DNA from: Stieleria neptunia
GTDB lineage: Bacteria; Planctomycetota; Planctomycetia; Pirellulales; Pirellulaceae
NCBI RefSeq assembly: GCF_007754155.1
Contig: NZ_CP037423.1
Span: forward strand, 5,824,567 to 5,888,566
Length of the DNA: 64,000 bases
Reading direction: 5' to 3'
Notes under the pieces: model-generated
Seen by the model: the letters and a program-made list of their open reading frames with translations, nothing else
The model's database searches: none
Told to the model about the DNA's origin: nothing
Program-made: the position numbers and the translations under genes
Part shown: in pieces, positions 1-10,928 of the stretch
Layout: each line of letters begins with the position of its first letter
Numbering within the stretch: the first letter of the stretch is position 1

Positions 1-256
1 TGGTGAAGGCGTCGTCGTCGGCGTCCAAATTGATTTCCAATTGGAAGCCGCCGATTTGCTCCAGACGTCCCATCCCTTCGCCCATCGCGGCTTTGAGAAA
101 CTTCGCCGCATCATCGGCCGTCGTCCGCTGTGACCGACGCAGGATCTCGTACATGTCGATGTCCATCGACGCGAAGCCGTAAGTCAGTGCGAGTTCGATC
201 AGTTCGCTTTGGCGTCCGTTAATTCCAAGTGACTTGGGCGAGAAATTCTTGAGCAT
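1..256 (-). CDS. Sugar phosphate isomerase/epimerase-like protein, N-terminal part only
   Basis: The gene runs off the left edge; the first 85 codons are visible, starting at an ATG at 254-256 with an AGGA ribosome site 7 bases upstream. The product begins MLKNFSPKSLGINGRQSELI and continues with a TYGFASMDIDMYEIL segment. This opening, a beta strand and helix placing an acidic pair (DID) after it, is typical of the xylose-isomerase-like TIM-barrel sugar phosphate isomerase/epimerase proteins that are abundant in planctomycetes. No signal peptide is seen, so it is probably cytoplasmic. The metal-binding and catalytic residues lie outside the window, so the substrate cannot be named. It faces away from the following cytochrome gene. 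Confidence 0.6.
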   Translation of the reverse strand, partial: MLKNFSPKSLGINGRQSELIELALTYGFASMDIDMYEILRRSQRTTADDAAKFLKAAMGEGMGRLEQIGGFQLEINLDADDDAFT

Positions 257-969
257 TCGTGATCCTGTCGGTGGTTTGCCAAGACGTCTTTCCCGGGGCC
301 AGCGACGCGTCGGCTAAAAAGGACGCCGAAGGGTGGTCACCGTAGGGGGTCTGGCAGCCTGTGAAAAAGGGTGGTGAAAGTGATTGGTTTGCGACTTTGG
401 CGGCGTAGTATCGCAGAATCACCCCAAATCAGCCAAGGGGCGTTTCACCTCGTAATTGACGAGAATTTCGGCGGGCGTCGGAAACTGGCCGTTGACCAGG
501 CGTTCTGGGCAAGCGGCCTGGCGATTCATGCCCGCACGCGGCAGGGAAGGGGCCACGCGGCGTCACTCGCCCTCGCATCCGGGGTCCCATCGTCGCATTG
601 ATTTCGGAACATTCGAGTGCATCGACGGGCCGCGCCCTGCGGCAATGGACTGAAATTGGTCCCGATTTCTGTCGAAAACCATTCAAACGTGGCGGCCGAT
701 CTGCTTTAATGACTCCATATCGAGTGGTTGAGGCTCGATTCCCACCCCCAAACGCGTAGTGAAATGCCCACCTTCCTACGCCCCACATCCGATTTCAGAG
801 CCTGTTGCGGTTCGACCTGCCCTGTCCGGCCACGACTCGGGCAGGCCGCGACTGCGACGGGAAGGTTGGCATCCATCTACCCTCTGTTGGTGAATCGAAC
901 CTGATTTGATTCGCAACCAGCGAGATGGATCTGGAATCGGATCCCCCCACCCCAGTTCCGCGTCCTTTT
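257..969. other. Gene-free stretch between divergent genes
   Basis: About 710 bases separate the leftward isomerase gene from the rightward DUF1592 gene. Several open frames cross it on both strands, but none has a plausible ribosome site, recognisable domain or composition like its neighbours. It should hold the promoters of both flanking genes; I could not identify a convincing -35/-10 pair. Confidence 0.4.
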
Positions 970-3406
970 ATGAACAGCTCTCCAGCGTTTGACGCTGCCC
1001 GGTTTAGCGCCGCGCCGCATTCCGCAAAAGGGCGACTGCGGTCGTTCGCAGCGATCGGTGTTGTTTTGCTGGCCGTCGGGACCGGTTGGCAACGACCAGC
1101 CGCGGCCGAGCAACCGGTCAACGATTCGGCACCAGCCACGTTGACGCGGGGCCAACAAATCTATGCCCAGCAATGCCTTTCCTGTCATGGAGAAGGCGGT
1201 CGGGGCGAGACCGACGGATACGCCGATCCGCTAATCGGCGACGCATCGATCGGCGAGTTGGCGGAGATCATTTCGGACACGATGCCGGAGGAAGACCCCG
1301 AGCAATGCACCGGCGATGATGCCAAAGCCGTCGCGGAGTTTATCTACGAATCGTTTTACAGCGAAGCGGCACAGCTGCGAAACCGCCCCGCCAGGCAGCA
1401 ACTTTCACGGCTCACCGGGACGCAACTGCAACAAAGTTTGGCGGACCTGTATCAGCATTTCTTTGGCACGCCGTTCCGAGTCAAAGAGCGTGGGCTGAGC
1501 GCGTCGTATTTTAATAGCGGCCGCTGGGACAAAAAACAGCTGAAAGTCGAGCGAGTTGATCCGGTGCTGGATTTCGACTTCGGCCACGACGCGCCGGTGG
1601 AAGGTGTGACGCCGGAAGAGTTCTACATCCATTGGTCCGGATCGCTGCAAGTCGAGCATTCGGGACGCTACGAAATTGTGGTGGAATCGACGTGTTCGAT
1701 GAAGGTGCGTTTCGGGCATCACGAACATGTGCTGATCGACAACCATGTCCAGTCCGAGGGGCGAACCGAATTTCGTCGCACGTTGAATTTGATTGGCGGC
1801 CGTCAGTACGCGATCCAAATCGATTTCACGCAGCGGAAACGAAAGACCGAACAGCCACCGGCGAAATTCGCCTTGCGCTGGGTGCCACCGGGCGGAACGG
1901 AGACGGTGATTCCCAACGAGTATTTGTTGCCGTCGACGTTGCCGAGTGGATTTGCGTTGCAAACCAAACTGCCGCCCGATGATCGCAGCTACGGCTATGA
2001 TCGGGGGACACGAGTGGATCGCCAGTGGGAAGATGCGATCACCTCGGCGGCATTGGAGTTTGGCAACGCCGCCGTCAAAGAATTGTGGCCACAGTACAAA
2101 CGAAAGCATCGCAGGGAATCCGACGAAAACCGTGGACGGCTGCGGGGATTTTTGACGGAGTTGGCGTCGGTCGCCTTTCGAAGCCCCATCGATGACGAAA
2201 CGAAACGGTTGTACGTCGACGACCAAGTTGACGCGGTCGAAGACGATCAGATGGCGATCGCTCGCGCCTGTCTGATGATCATCAAATCACCACGGTTCTT
2301 GTATCCCACGTTGGACCAACAGGCACCGGTCAGCCGGCGTGTCGCGACGCGATTGGCATTGGCGCTTTTTGATTCCCTGCCTGCCGATGCGTGGCTAGTA
2401 GACCAGGCCGGCAAGGACAGTTTTGCCATCGATCCCAAGGCAGATCAAAAGAACGCCCGAAAGAATGTCGAGCAGCGGATCCGTCAGGCCGCGCTGCGAA
2501 TGTCGGACGATCCGCGACTGCATGGAAAAGCCATGGAGATGTTCTTTGATTGGCTGGACGTTGACCCGGCTGCCGAAGTCTCCAAAGACCCCGAACAATT
2601 TGCCGGTTTCGACGCCCACCTGTTGCTCGACCTGCGACGGTCACTGGAATCAGCGGTCAGCGATGTGTTCTGGTCCGAATCCAGCGACTACCGACAACTG
2701 TTTCTCCGCGATTGGAACTGGACCAACCAACGCCTCGGCGAGTTTTATGGCGAGGGCTGGATGCCGGCGTCCGAAACTACCGGCCACCGGCTCGTCCCCG
2801 GTAATCCCGCCGCGGGCAAGACGTTTGGTGTGCTGACGCATCCGCTGGTGATGGGGCACTTGAGCTACTACGACACGACGTCGCCGATTCACCGCGGCGT
2901 CTTTCTGATTCGGCGTGTGCTGGGGCGAACGCTGCGGCCGCCCAACGAGGCGTTCACACCGATCAATCCCGAGCTGCATCCCGATCTGACGACGCGACAG
3001 CGCGTGGAATTGCAGACCGGCGAAGCAAAATGTCAGGTCTGTCATCAAAAAATCAATGCGCTCGGTTTTCCGCTGGAAAACTATGACGCCGTGGGACGCT
3101 TTCGTGCGACCGAAAAAGGGAAGCCGATCGATGCCTCAGGCGGCTACGTGACGCGGGACGGCCAACAGGTCGATTTTGAATCGCCCGGGGATTTAGCCCG
3201 ATTCCTGGCCGAGAACGATGACGCCCACCGCGCGTTCGTCGAACGGGCCTTCGAACATTTTGCAAAACAACCGCTCGCCGCTTACGGTGAAGAGGTTGCC
3301 GACGACTTGGTTAGACGATTTCGCGAGAGCGATTTTCACATACGCCGCCTGATTGTCGAAATTGCGGTCGTGGTTGCGACAGAAGAGTTCAACAAGGAGA
3401 ACTTCA

Positions 3407-3420
<14 letters not shown>
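970..3420 (+). CDS. Secreted DUF1592-family cytochrome (cytochrome c, PA14-like, DUF1592/1588/1585 domains)
   Basis: An 816-residue exported protein. Residues 1-48 form an Arg-rich n-region, a hydrophobic core ([14 protein letters not shown]) and an Ala-rich cleavage site. A CLSCH haem motif follows at residues 69-73, inside a cytochrome-c-like domain. The middle contains a PA14-like beta region ([15 protein letters not shown]) that probably binds carbohydrate. The second half holds the DUF1592, DUF1588 and DUF1585 segments usual for this planctomycete family, including a second haem-type motif (CQVCH) near the end. The function is not experimentally settled; such proteins are thought to act in periplasmic or paryphoplasmic oxidation of complex substrates. 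The gene overlaps the following DUF1552 gene by 14 bases, the classical pairing. An in-frame ATG at 925 would add 15 residues; 970 was preferred because it gives a more compact signal peptide. Confidence 0.85.
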
Positions 3421-4735
<1,315 letters not shown>

Positions 4736-5039
4736 CGTTGCCAATCCGAGCAGGTGCGGGCGGCCGAGCAAAGCCCGTTTTTGACCAGCGAAAGTGGCGG
4801 TTAACCGACATATTTCGCCCGGAAACGGCGATTTGTGCGGATCGGGTGGGGAGTGGCAGCGGATTCCCTAAGAGAAGCAAGAAAGATCGTCAGTTTCCAC
4901 TCGACGGGGAAACATTCTGGCATTAACCTCTTCTACAGCGGTGACGACAAGTCGACACCGTCAGCGTCCAGGTGGTTTTGCCCCAACCTCTTGGACGCGT
5001 TTTTTTTGCGCCGATCGCAACGTCTCGCCACGCTCCGCT
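4736..5039. other. Convergent intergenic gap, no gene seen
   Basis: About 300 bases between the stops of two convergent genes. I see no credible gene, strong hairpin followed by a T-run, or repeat shared with other parts of the window. A T-rich stretch (GCGTTTTTTTTGCG near 4998-5010) is the only terminator-like feature and lacks a clear stem. Confidence 0.3.
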
Positions 5040-6080
5040 TCACGCACCGGGCGGTTGAAGCGATTTGATGTACCAGGTGATTTTGGCGTTGCTCTGGCGA
5101 GCGACCAGCGCGTCGAACAACGCGTTGGCGGCATCGCGGCGAAGCGGATTGAGGTCCGTGACGCTTTCATAGGGAATTTGGTCGAGCTGCTTGTCGTGCA
5201 CCAGAACCAAGTGGTAACCGAGCGGGCTGCGGACGGGCTTTGACACCGCAGCGGTTTCGGTATCGCGTATCGCATCCATGACCGCAGTCGGCAGGTCACC
5301 GGGTTTGGACACCCATCCGATTCCGCCGCCTTGTTTGGCCGTTGCGCCTTCGCTCTCGCCGATCGCCAACTCGGCAAATCGTTTCTTCAGGTTTTCGGGC
5401 GAGCCGGATTCGGAATCGAGCTGCGAAGCGATCGTCTGGATCCGTTGTTCGGCGATGGCGTCGGCATCCGGGTTCTCGTTGTCGACCGTGAGGAACAGAT
5501 GCGAAACGTTCCAACGAGCGGACGAATAGTTTTCCCGATGAAGTTCGTAGTAACGCTTCAAATTGGCGTCCGTCATTTTGCTCTTCAGATACCGGCGCCA
5601 CGCCGAATCCCAGTCGCGGGCGATTCGAACAGAGCGTTCGTCGGTTTGCCGCTGGGCGCAATACTCGTCCAGGTTGGATCGCTTGCGGCGAAGGTCATCC
5701 AAAAACGATTCCCAGTCGCGGTCCAGCAGCGCTTGCAGATTGGCACCGCCCTGCTGGCGGAGCGTTTTCATGGCCAGATGCTGCCGCACGAGCAACGCGG
5801 ACGACGCCCGTTGGACGTCCTGGCCGACCCGCGAAAGGTCTTTCGCTTTCAGTTTGGAAGTGAGCAAGAAATGGAGTTCGCCGAGAAAGACGGGTTCACC
5901 GTCGATCGAAGCGATCGGATCGGTGGGCCGCATCGCCGGTGGTTCAGCGAGCAGTGCGTGTGGCAAAACGAGCAGCGAGATCGGCAGAACGAGCCATGCG
6001 ACCGGGGCGACGTGCATCCATCGCGCGGTGTGGCGTCGGCAATCGACTGGTGTGCACAAACGTTGGTCGCGGGCGATCAT
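5040..6080 (-). CDS. Exported parvulin-type (PpiC) peptidylprolyl isomerase
   Basis: A 346-residue protein with a hydrophobic export segment (VAWLVLPISLLVLPHALLAEP) near residues 28-48. A SurA/PrsA-like helical N-domain follows (IASIDGEPVFLGELHFLL). The PpiC parvulin domain lies at about residues 190-315, recognisable from WNVSHLFLT, the basic loop, AKQGGGIGWVSKPGDLP and SPLGYHLVLVHD. The expected role is catalysis of prolyl isomerisation and chaperoning of exported proteins. Its ATG overlaps the stop codon of the preceding gene (ATGA at 6077-6080), so both are read from one transcript. The catalytic-site residues were not checked individually. Confidence 0.85.
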   Translation of the reverse strand: MIARDQRLCTPVDCRRHTARWMHVAPVAWLVLPISLLVLPHALLAEPPAMRPTDPIASIDGEPVFLGELHFLLTSKLKAKDLSRVGQDVQRASSALLVRQHLAMKTLRQQGGANLQALLDRDWESFLDDLRRKRSNLDEYCAQRQTDERSVRIARDWDSAWRRYLKSKMTDANLKRYYELHRENYSSARWNVSHLFLTVDNENPDADAIAEQRIQTIASQLDSESGSPENLKKRFAELAIGESEGATAKQGGGIGWVSKPGDLPTAVMDAIRDTETAAVSKPVRSPLGYHLVLVHDKQLDQIPYESVTDLNPLRRDAANALFDALVARQSNAKITWYIKSLQPPGA

Positions 6081-7405
6081 GGCAGGGCGATGTCTTGCAG
6101 GACGAAGTCGACTTCGTTGCGAACAACGGATGTCGGGGATTCATAAACGAGTTTGGCGCCCTCAAGTTTGTCGATCTCGAACAGGTACCCCATGCCGACA
6201 CCGGATTCGTTTTGTCGATACAGTTCATACCCCAGGTTTTCCACCCGATTCCCTTCGGCGTCGCGGACATACACGGGATTTTGAAAGATCCATTGGCGGT
6301 GGCTTTCCAGGGCTCGGTCGGCGTCTTTGAGTTCGACCGAGAAGCGAATCTCGTAGAGTGCTCCGTTGCGCTGAACGCGTTCCAGCTCGACCGTCATGGC
6401 GTCGACGGTTTGATTGTTGCCGACCTCGGTCAGCGGCAATTCGAAGGCGTGACGTTTACCGGGCAGCAACGATTGGATCGTACCGCGAAGCGATTCGATC
6501 CGGGACGGGCTTTCGGTGGGCAGTTCCAGCGGCAGATAGAATTCGCTGAACGCCAATTCGCTATTGGCCGCGATGTCGATCGTGTTTTCGGTCGTTTGGG
6601 GTTTCAGCGCTTGGCCGTCATCGAGTTGGCCGGAGAGTTGTGCGACGGGGATGGTCAACCCGATCGGCGTCAGCCCCGGTTGCCAAGTGATTTCCATGGA
6701 CAGGTTCAATCCGCTTTGTGTGGGTTGATTGAAGACACGGCGGGCGCTGATCGCGGTCGATTCGATGCGATAGACACCGCTGTAGGCCGCCGAGTCGACG
6801 CGTGATTGTCGGGTCTCCTGACGCGGAACCAGTTGCAAGGTTTCGCGATCGCCGCCGTAATGGTTGATGTCCAAATTGGATTGGTCCAGCACCAGATCGA
6901 CGGCATGCCAGAACGAGAGTGGTGCGTTGGACGATTGAATCGGCAGCGATTCGTCGGCGGAGTGTTCAAATTCGATCTCACTTTCTCGGCTGATCACTTC
7001 CAATGCTTCGCCGAGCGTTTTGGCGTCGCCCAAGCGGATTCGAATCGCCTTGGATTGCGTTTTCGCCTTCAACGTCATCAGCGCCGCTTTGACGCGCGAG
7101 AGCCGTTCGCTGGCTTCGATCGAGAACTCGGGGCGCGACTCGGGCAGATACGGCAAGGCGTCGGCACCGGCCTCGATCAGTGCTTTTTCGGCGGCACTTC
7201 GATCACTCGCCTTGCGGGCGTCCAACTGATCGACCCATTCCAACACGTCGGCCTTGGAAACCGGCGGCGTGTCCTCGCGGGTTTCGGCGTCTTGGCCGAG
7301 CGCGTTCGGTCCGGCAATCAGACCGATTAGAAGTGCTGCGACCAGCAGGGCTGGGCCGCGGCGACGGGGTGTCGTCCGCAGAATCGTTTCGATCGTTCGA
7401 TTCAT
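6077..7405 (-). CDS. Exported protein of unknown function with a secretin/STN-like segment
   Basis: A 442-residue product when started at the ATG at 7403-7405; an ATG at 7471 would add 22 residues ahead of the signal peptide. Residues 1-38 are a clear signal sequence (Arg-rich start, then ALLVAALLIGLIAGPNALGQ). An Ala-rich helical section about 60 residues long resembles a HEAT-like repeat. The next stretch (IRLGDAKTLGEALEVI ... WHAVDLVLDQSNL) has the beta-alpha-beta look of STN domains found in secretins and TonB receptors. The remainder is beta-rich and not recognised. It is translationally coupled to the PpiC gene downstream, which suggests that the isomerase helps its folding or export; that is inference from position only. 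Confidence 0.7.
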   Translation of the reverse strand: MNRTIETILRTTPRRRGPALLVAALLIGLIAGPNALGQDAETREDTPPVSKADVLEWVDQLDARKASDRSAAEKALIEAGADALPYLPESRPEFSIEASERLSRVKAALMTLKAKTQSKAIRIRLGDAKTLGEALEVISRESEIEFEHSADESLPIQSSNAPLSFWHAVDLVLDQSNLDINHYGGDRETLQLVPRQETRQSRVDSAAYSGVYRIESTAISARRVFNQPTQSGLNLSMEITWQPGLTPIGLTIPVAQLSGQLDDGQALKPQTTENTIDIAANSELAFSEFYLPLELPTESPSRIESLRGTIQSLLPGKRHAFELPLTEVGNNQTVDAMTVELERVQRNGALYEIRFSVELKDADRALESHRQWIFQNPVYVRDAEGNRVENLGYELYRQNESGVGMGYLFEIDKLEGAKLVYESPTSVVRNEVDFVLQDIALP

Positions 7406-7623
7406 CTCGTCTCCACAAATGCATCCGACCACGAATGAACCACTTTTTGAGCTAGGTTTTGATTGCTCCATGTTACCAAAGCCACCCGCGAGGTTGCGTC
7501 AGCCCGGTGAATTCGAGAACGAAAACGTTTGGAATTGCGTTTTTGCACACCGGTAGGCGATCCCAGAACCGGCGGGAAGGCTTGTCATCACTGCCCCACA
7601 CCTGCAAGAGTCACGCAACCACG

Positions 7624-8787
7624 ATGAATCAAGCCATCACGCGCCGTGAAGTCTCCGTGTTGTCCTTTCTCTCGTCCCGCTCGGCCATTGGATCGCGAAG
7701 CTCGGTGAAACGGTTCGCCGCCCAGACGCTGCTGCTGGTGCTGGTCGCCGGCGGGGTGTTGTCAGCCGATCGCTGTCGCGCCGCGGCCCCGGGTCTGATC
7801 GAATTCAGTCTGGGGAACAACGCGCTGTTGGGGATCCCGATCATGGACTTCCCTTCCGAGCTGATCGTGTTGGCTCGCGACGGGCAGCTGCACACGTTGA
7901 CGGGCATAGCGAAAGAGAACATTCGCACGTTGGATGCGTCGTATCAGCCCGCGACGACGATGGAGATGAAGGTCGATCTTCAAAAGGAATTCGGCCGCGA
8001 CTTTGAAGTCATCAGCACCCAGCATTTTTTGGTCGTCCAGCCGCGTGGACGCGGCGAGCGCTGGCCGGAGTTGTTCGAACGATCGCACCGTGCCTTCGTC
8101 GCCTACATGTCGCGGCGCGGCGTCAAGATTCGCCGGGGACGATTCCCGATGGTGGCCGTCGTGATGCCCGATTCCGCGGCCATGTACGCCGAGTTGCAGC
8201 GGATGAAGGTGGACGTCAAACGCGTCGCCGGAATCTATGCCCGAGAGAGCAATCGGGTGATCACGCACGACGGTGGGCATTTGCGATTCATCGCCGACAC
8301 CGTCCGGCACGAGGCGGCGCACCAGTCTGCCTACAATTACAACGTGCATAGCCGCGTCGTGATCACGCCGCGCTGGGTCACCGAGGGCGTCGGGCAAATG
8401 TTTGAACCCGAAACGATGGTCGGCGGTCAGTCCGGACTGCAAACGCGAGACCGCGTCAATCAATCCAGTTTAAATCAAATCAAAACCCGATATGACGGTG
8501 GCCGCTCGCCTGAATTTGCCGAGGCGGTTCGCGATCTGGTCGGCACCAACGAGATGTTCAACAATCCCAAGACGACCGGCGACGCCTACGCCGTTGCCTG
8601 GGCGATGATGTTCTACTTGGCCGAGCGTGAACCGGAGCGGTTTCAGGCGGTGCTGTCGGGAACCGCATCCCGGGGGACCTACCAGCCGTACGATCGGTTC
8701 GCCCGCCTGAATGACTTTGAGCGTTGGGTGGGAACCGACATCGATCAATTTGCGAAAAAAGTGTCTTGGTTTCTCAAGTCGCTTTAG
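7624..8787 (+). CDS. DUF1570-type exported putative metallopeptidase
   Basis: A 387-residue protein starting at the ATG at 7624, with a membrane or signal segment at residues 30-53 (FAAQTLLLVLVAGGVLSADR). The key feature is RHEAAH at residues 228-233, giving the zinc-protease signature HEAAH, in the setting of the DUF1570/peptidase-MA-like group: VAGIYARESN upstream and TPRWVTEGVGQMFEP downstream, where the Glu of TEG is the likely third metal ligand. Planctomycetes carry several such proteins; substrates are unknown. It is divergent from the preceding gene with about 218 bases between them. A longer frame from 7459 has no signal-like start. Confidence 0.75.
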   Translation: MNQAITRREVSVLSFLSSRSAIGSRSSVKRFAAQTLLLVLVAGGVLSADRCRAAAPGLIEFSLGNNALLGIPIMDFPSELIVLARDGQLHTLTGIAKENIRTLDASYQPATTMEMKVDLQKEFGRDFEVISTQHFLVVQPRGRGERWPELFERSHRAFVAYMSRRGVKIRRGRFPMVAVVMPDSAAMYAELQRMKVDVKRVAGIYARESNRVITHDGGHLRFIADTVRHEAAHQSAYNYNVHSRVVITPRWVTEGVGQMFEPETMVGGQSGLQTRDRVNQSSLNQIKTRYDGGRSPEFAEAVRDLVGTNEMFNNPKTTGDAYAVAWAMMFYLAEREPERFQAVLSGTASRGTYQPYDRFARLNDFERWVGTDIDQFAKKVSWFLKSL

Positions 8788-8883
8788 CCAGGATGTTTCA
8801 AAAGAAAGGCCGAGGGCGTAGACTAACGGGTTAGGTCGCAGTCCGCGTCCACCCTGAAACCGCCCGCCTGGGACTTTCCACTG

Positions 8884-10542
8884 ATGATGACGCCGCGATA
8901 TCTGGTCCCTTTTGACACGCGTCACGCGGTCCACAGGTTCACGGATGTCTTGATCATCGGCGGCGGACTTGCCGGTCTTCGCGCGGCCAACGCCGTCGAT
9001 TCTCACCTGCGAGTCTTGGTGGTCACCAAAGATGTGCTGCGAGAATCCAACAGCACCTACGCCCAGGGCGGGATCGCCGGTGTGCTGGATCCCGAAGATC
9101 GCTTTGAAAATCACATCCGCGACACGCTGGTCGCCGGTGCCAACCTGTGCGACGTCGACGTCGTCAACATGGTCATTCGCGAGGGACCGGGACGGATCGA
9201 AGAACTGGTCCGTTGGGGCACCCAATTTGATCTGGAAGAAGGCGTGTTGGAACTCGGTCGCGAGGGCGGCCATTCTCATGAGCGAATCGTTCACGCCCAA
9301 GGGGACGCGACCGGCGCGGAGATCATGCGTGCGGTGATTCAGCGGACGCGGTCACTAAAAAACGTTCGTATCCTGGAAAACACCTTCACCATCGACCTGC
9401 TCACCCATGGCGGACAATGCCGGGGCGCGATCGTTTCCGAAGACGGCGGAGCACCGATGATGGTCTGGGCCAAGGAAACCATCTTGTGCACCGGCGGTGC
9501 CGGCCAGATTTTTCGCGAGTCGACCAACCCCGCCGTGGCGACCGCCGATGGTTCATCGTTGGCCTATCGCGCGGGCGTTCAATTGAGCGACATGGAATTC
9601 ATGCAGTTCCACCCCACGGTGCTGTACATCGCCGGTTCCTCGCGTTCCTTGATCACCGAAGCGATTCGCGGCGAAGGCGCCCATCTGGTCGATCCCGACG
9701 GCCACCGGTTCATGCCCGACTATGACGAGCGGGCCGAGTTGGCGCCGCGTGATGTCGTCAGCCAATCGATCATCCGTCAGATGCAGGCGACCTCGCATCC
9801 CTGTGTCTACCTGGATCTTTCTCATCTGGATGCCAAGCATGTCGTGGCGCGGTTTCCGGGCATCGCCGAACTCTGCGCCAAGTTCGGTTTGGATCTCGCC
9901 AGTGATCGCATCCCGGTTCGCCCCGGGGCACACTACATGCTCGGCGGCGTGACGGTGGATCGTCAGGGACGCACCAGTCTGCCGGGATTGTGGGCGGCCG
10001 GTGAGGTGACCAGCAGCGGCTTGCACGGCGCGAATCGATTGGCCAGCAATAGTCTGCTCGAGGGGCTGGTCTATGGTGCGGCCGCCGGCGGGGCAGCGTC
10101 CCGATCGGCCAGCGAAGGAGACCATGAAATGCGGGCGATGCAGATTCGTCAGTCCGCGACGTCACCCACCGAGTCATTCGACATCGATGATGTTCGCATC
10201 TCGCTGAAAAGTCTGATGGGGCGATTGGTCGGAGTCGAACGCGATGCGGAAGGGTTGCAAAAAGCGGCCGACACGATTCGTTCCTACGCCGCGTACGCGA
10301 TGAATCATCAATTCGAAGATGAAGCCGGCTGGGAATTGCAGAACCTGCTGACCACCGCCGCAATCATGGTTTCCTCGGCCATGGTGCGAACCGAATCTCG
10401 CGGCGTTCACTTTCGCAGCGACCATCCCGCGCAGAACGATGAACAATGGCGCCGCCATCTGACGGTCCAAATCAACGTCGACGGCGGTTATCCCCAACGC
10501 GGCGCCTTGCTCGAGCCGGACCCGGTGACGAGTAGTCGCTGA
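8884..10542 (+). CDS. nadB: L-aspartate oxidase
   Basis: A 552-residue flavoenzyme that oxidises L-aspartate to iminoaspartate, the first step of de novo NAD synthesis; it works in the cytoplasm. The FAD dinucleotide fold is at residues 21-32 (DVLIIGGGLAGL). Family signatures follow in order: NSTYAQGGIAGV, HSHERIVHAQGDATGAEI, CTGGAGQIF, FMQFHPTVLY, TEAIRGEGAHL, RPGAHYMLGGVTVD and GLHGANRLASNSLLEGLVYG. The length matches NadB orthologues. A second ATG immediately follows the first, so the start could be 8884 or 8887. The nadA and nadC genes are not in the window. Confidence 0.95.
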   Translation: MMTPRYLVPFDTRHAVHRFTDVLIIGGGLAGLRAANAVDSHLRVLVVTKDVLRESNSTYAQGGIAGVLDPEDRFENHIRDTLVAGANLCDVDVVNMVIREGPGRIEELVRWGTQFDLEEGVLELGREGGHSHERIVHAQGDATGAEIMRAVIQRTRSLKNVRILENTFTIDLLTHGGQCRGAIVSEDGGAPMMVWAKETILCTGGAGQIFRESTNPAVATADGSSLAYRAGVQLSDMEFMQFHPTVLYIAGSSRSLITEAIRGEGAHLVDPDGHRFMPDYDERAELAPRDVVSQSIIRQMQATSHPCVYLDLSHLDAKHVVARFPGIAELCAKFGLDLASDRIPVRPGAHYMLGGVTVDRQGRTSLPGLWAAGEVTSSGLHGANRLASNSLLEGLVYGAAAGGAASRSASEGDHEMRAMQIRQSATSPTESFDIDDVRISLKSLMGRLVGVERDAEGLQKAADTIRSYAAYAMNHQFEDEAGWELQNLLTTAAIMVSSAMVRTESRGVHFRSDHPAQNDEQWRRHLTVQINVDGGYPQRGALLEPDPVTSSR

Positions 10543-10565
10543 GTTTGGGGGGCGTCGTTCTTTCT

Positions 10566-10590
10566 CGTTCCAAGGCTGAGCCTTGGAACG
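10566..10590. terminator. Perfect hairpin downstream of nadB
   Basis: A 25-base palindrome with 12-base perfect arms and a single central base starts 24 bases after the nadB stop. It is not followed by a T-run, so it may be a repeat-type hairpin rather than an intrinsic terminator. Confidence 0.4.
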
Positions 10591-10604
10591 CAGTGGAATT
10601 TTGG

Positions 10605-10904
10605 AAGTCACCCTCCCGTGTGCGGGAGGGTCGAGCGCAGCGAGGGGAGGGCTTCCGCAATTGATGCTTCATCGTTGCAAACAGCTTTGACGTCGCAACA
10701 ACTCTCCCTTCAAGAGGCCGTGCAGGTTTTAAGTTGTGGATAGTAAAGGGATTTGGTCACTCTCGCCCTGGAAGAGTTGAGCTCAGCGAGGAGAGGGTTT
10801 GGGGTGCGGATTTGGGCGCGCCTCTCAATCTTGAAATGAGCGCCGCGGTTCACCGATCGACCTCCCCTCGCTTCGCTCGACCCTCCTGCCAGGAGGGTGA
10901 CTTT
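10605..10904. repeat. Pair of inverted intergenic repeats (GGAGGGTCGAGCG family)
   Basis: One copy lies at 10605-10650 and an inverted copy at 10861-10904. Each consists of a CACCCTCC...GGAGGGT mini-hairpin followed by TCGAGCG(C/A)AGCGAGGGGAGG. A more decayed relative (GAGTTGAGCTCAGCGAGG) sits near 10772-10792 between them. The pair lies in the 835-base gene-free region between nadB and the IS110 remnant. The rest of that region (10905-11377) has no recognisable gene; it presumably contains the left end of the IS110 element. Confidence 0.6.
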
Positions 10905-10928
10905 AGAACTGCACGACCTCTCAGAGGG

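Noticed and set aside
429..788. 119-codon minus-strand frame in the first intergenic gap
   Set aside because: Arg/Pro-rich with no motif or ribosome site; not distinguishable from chance in this base composition.
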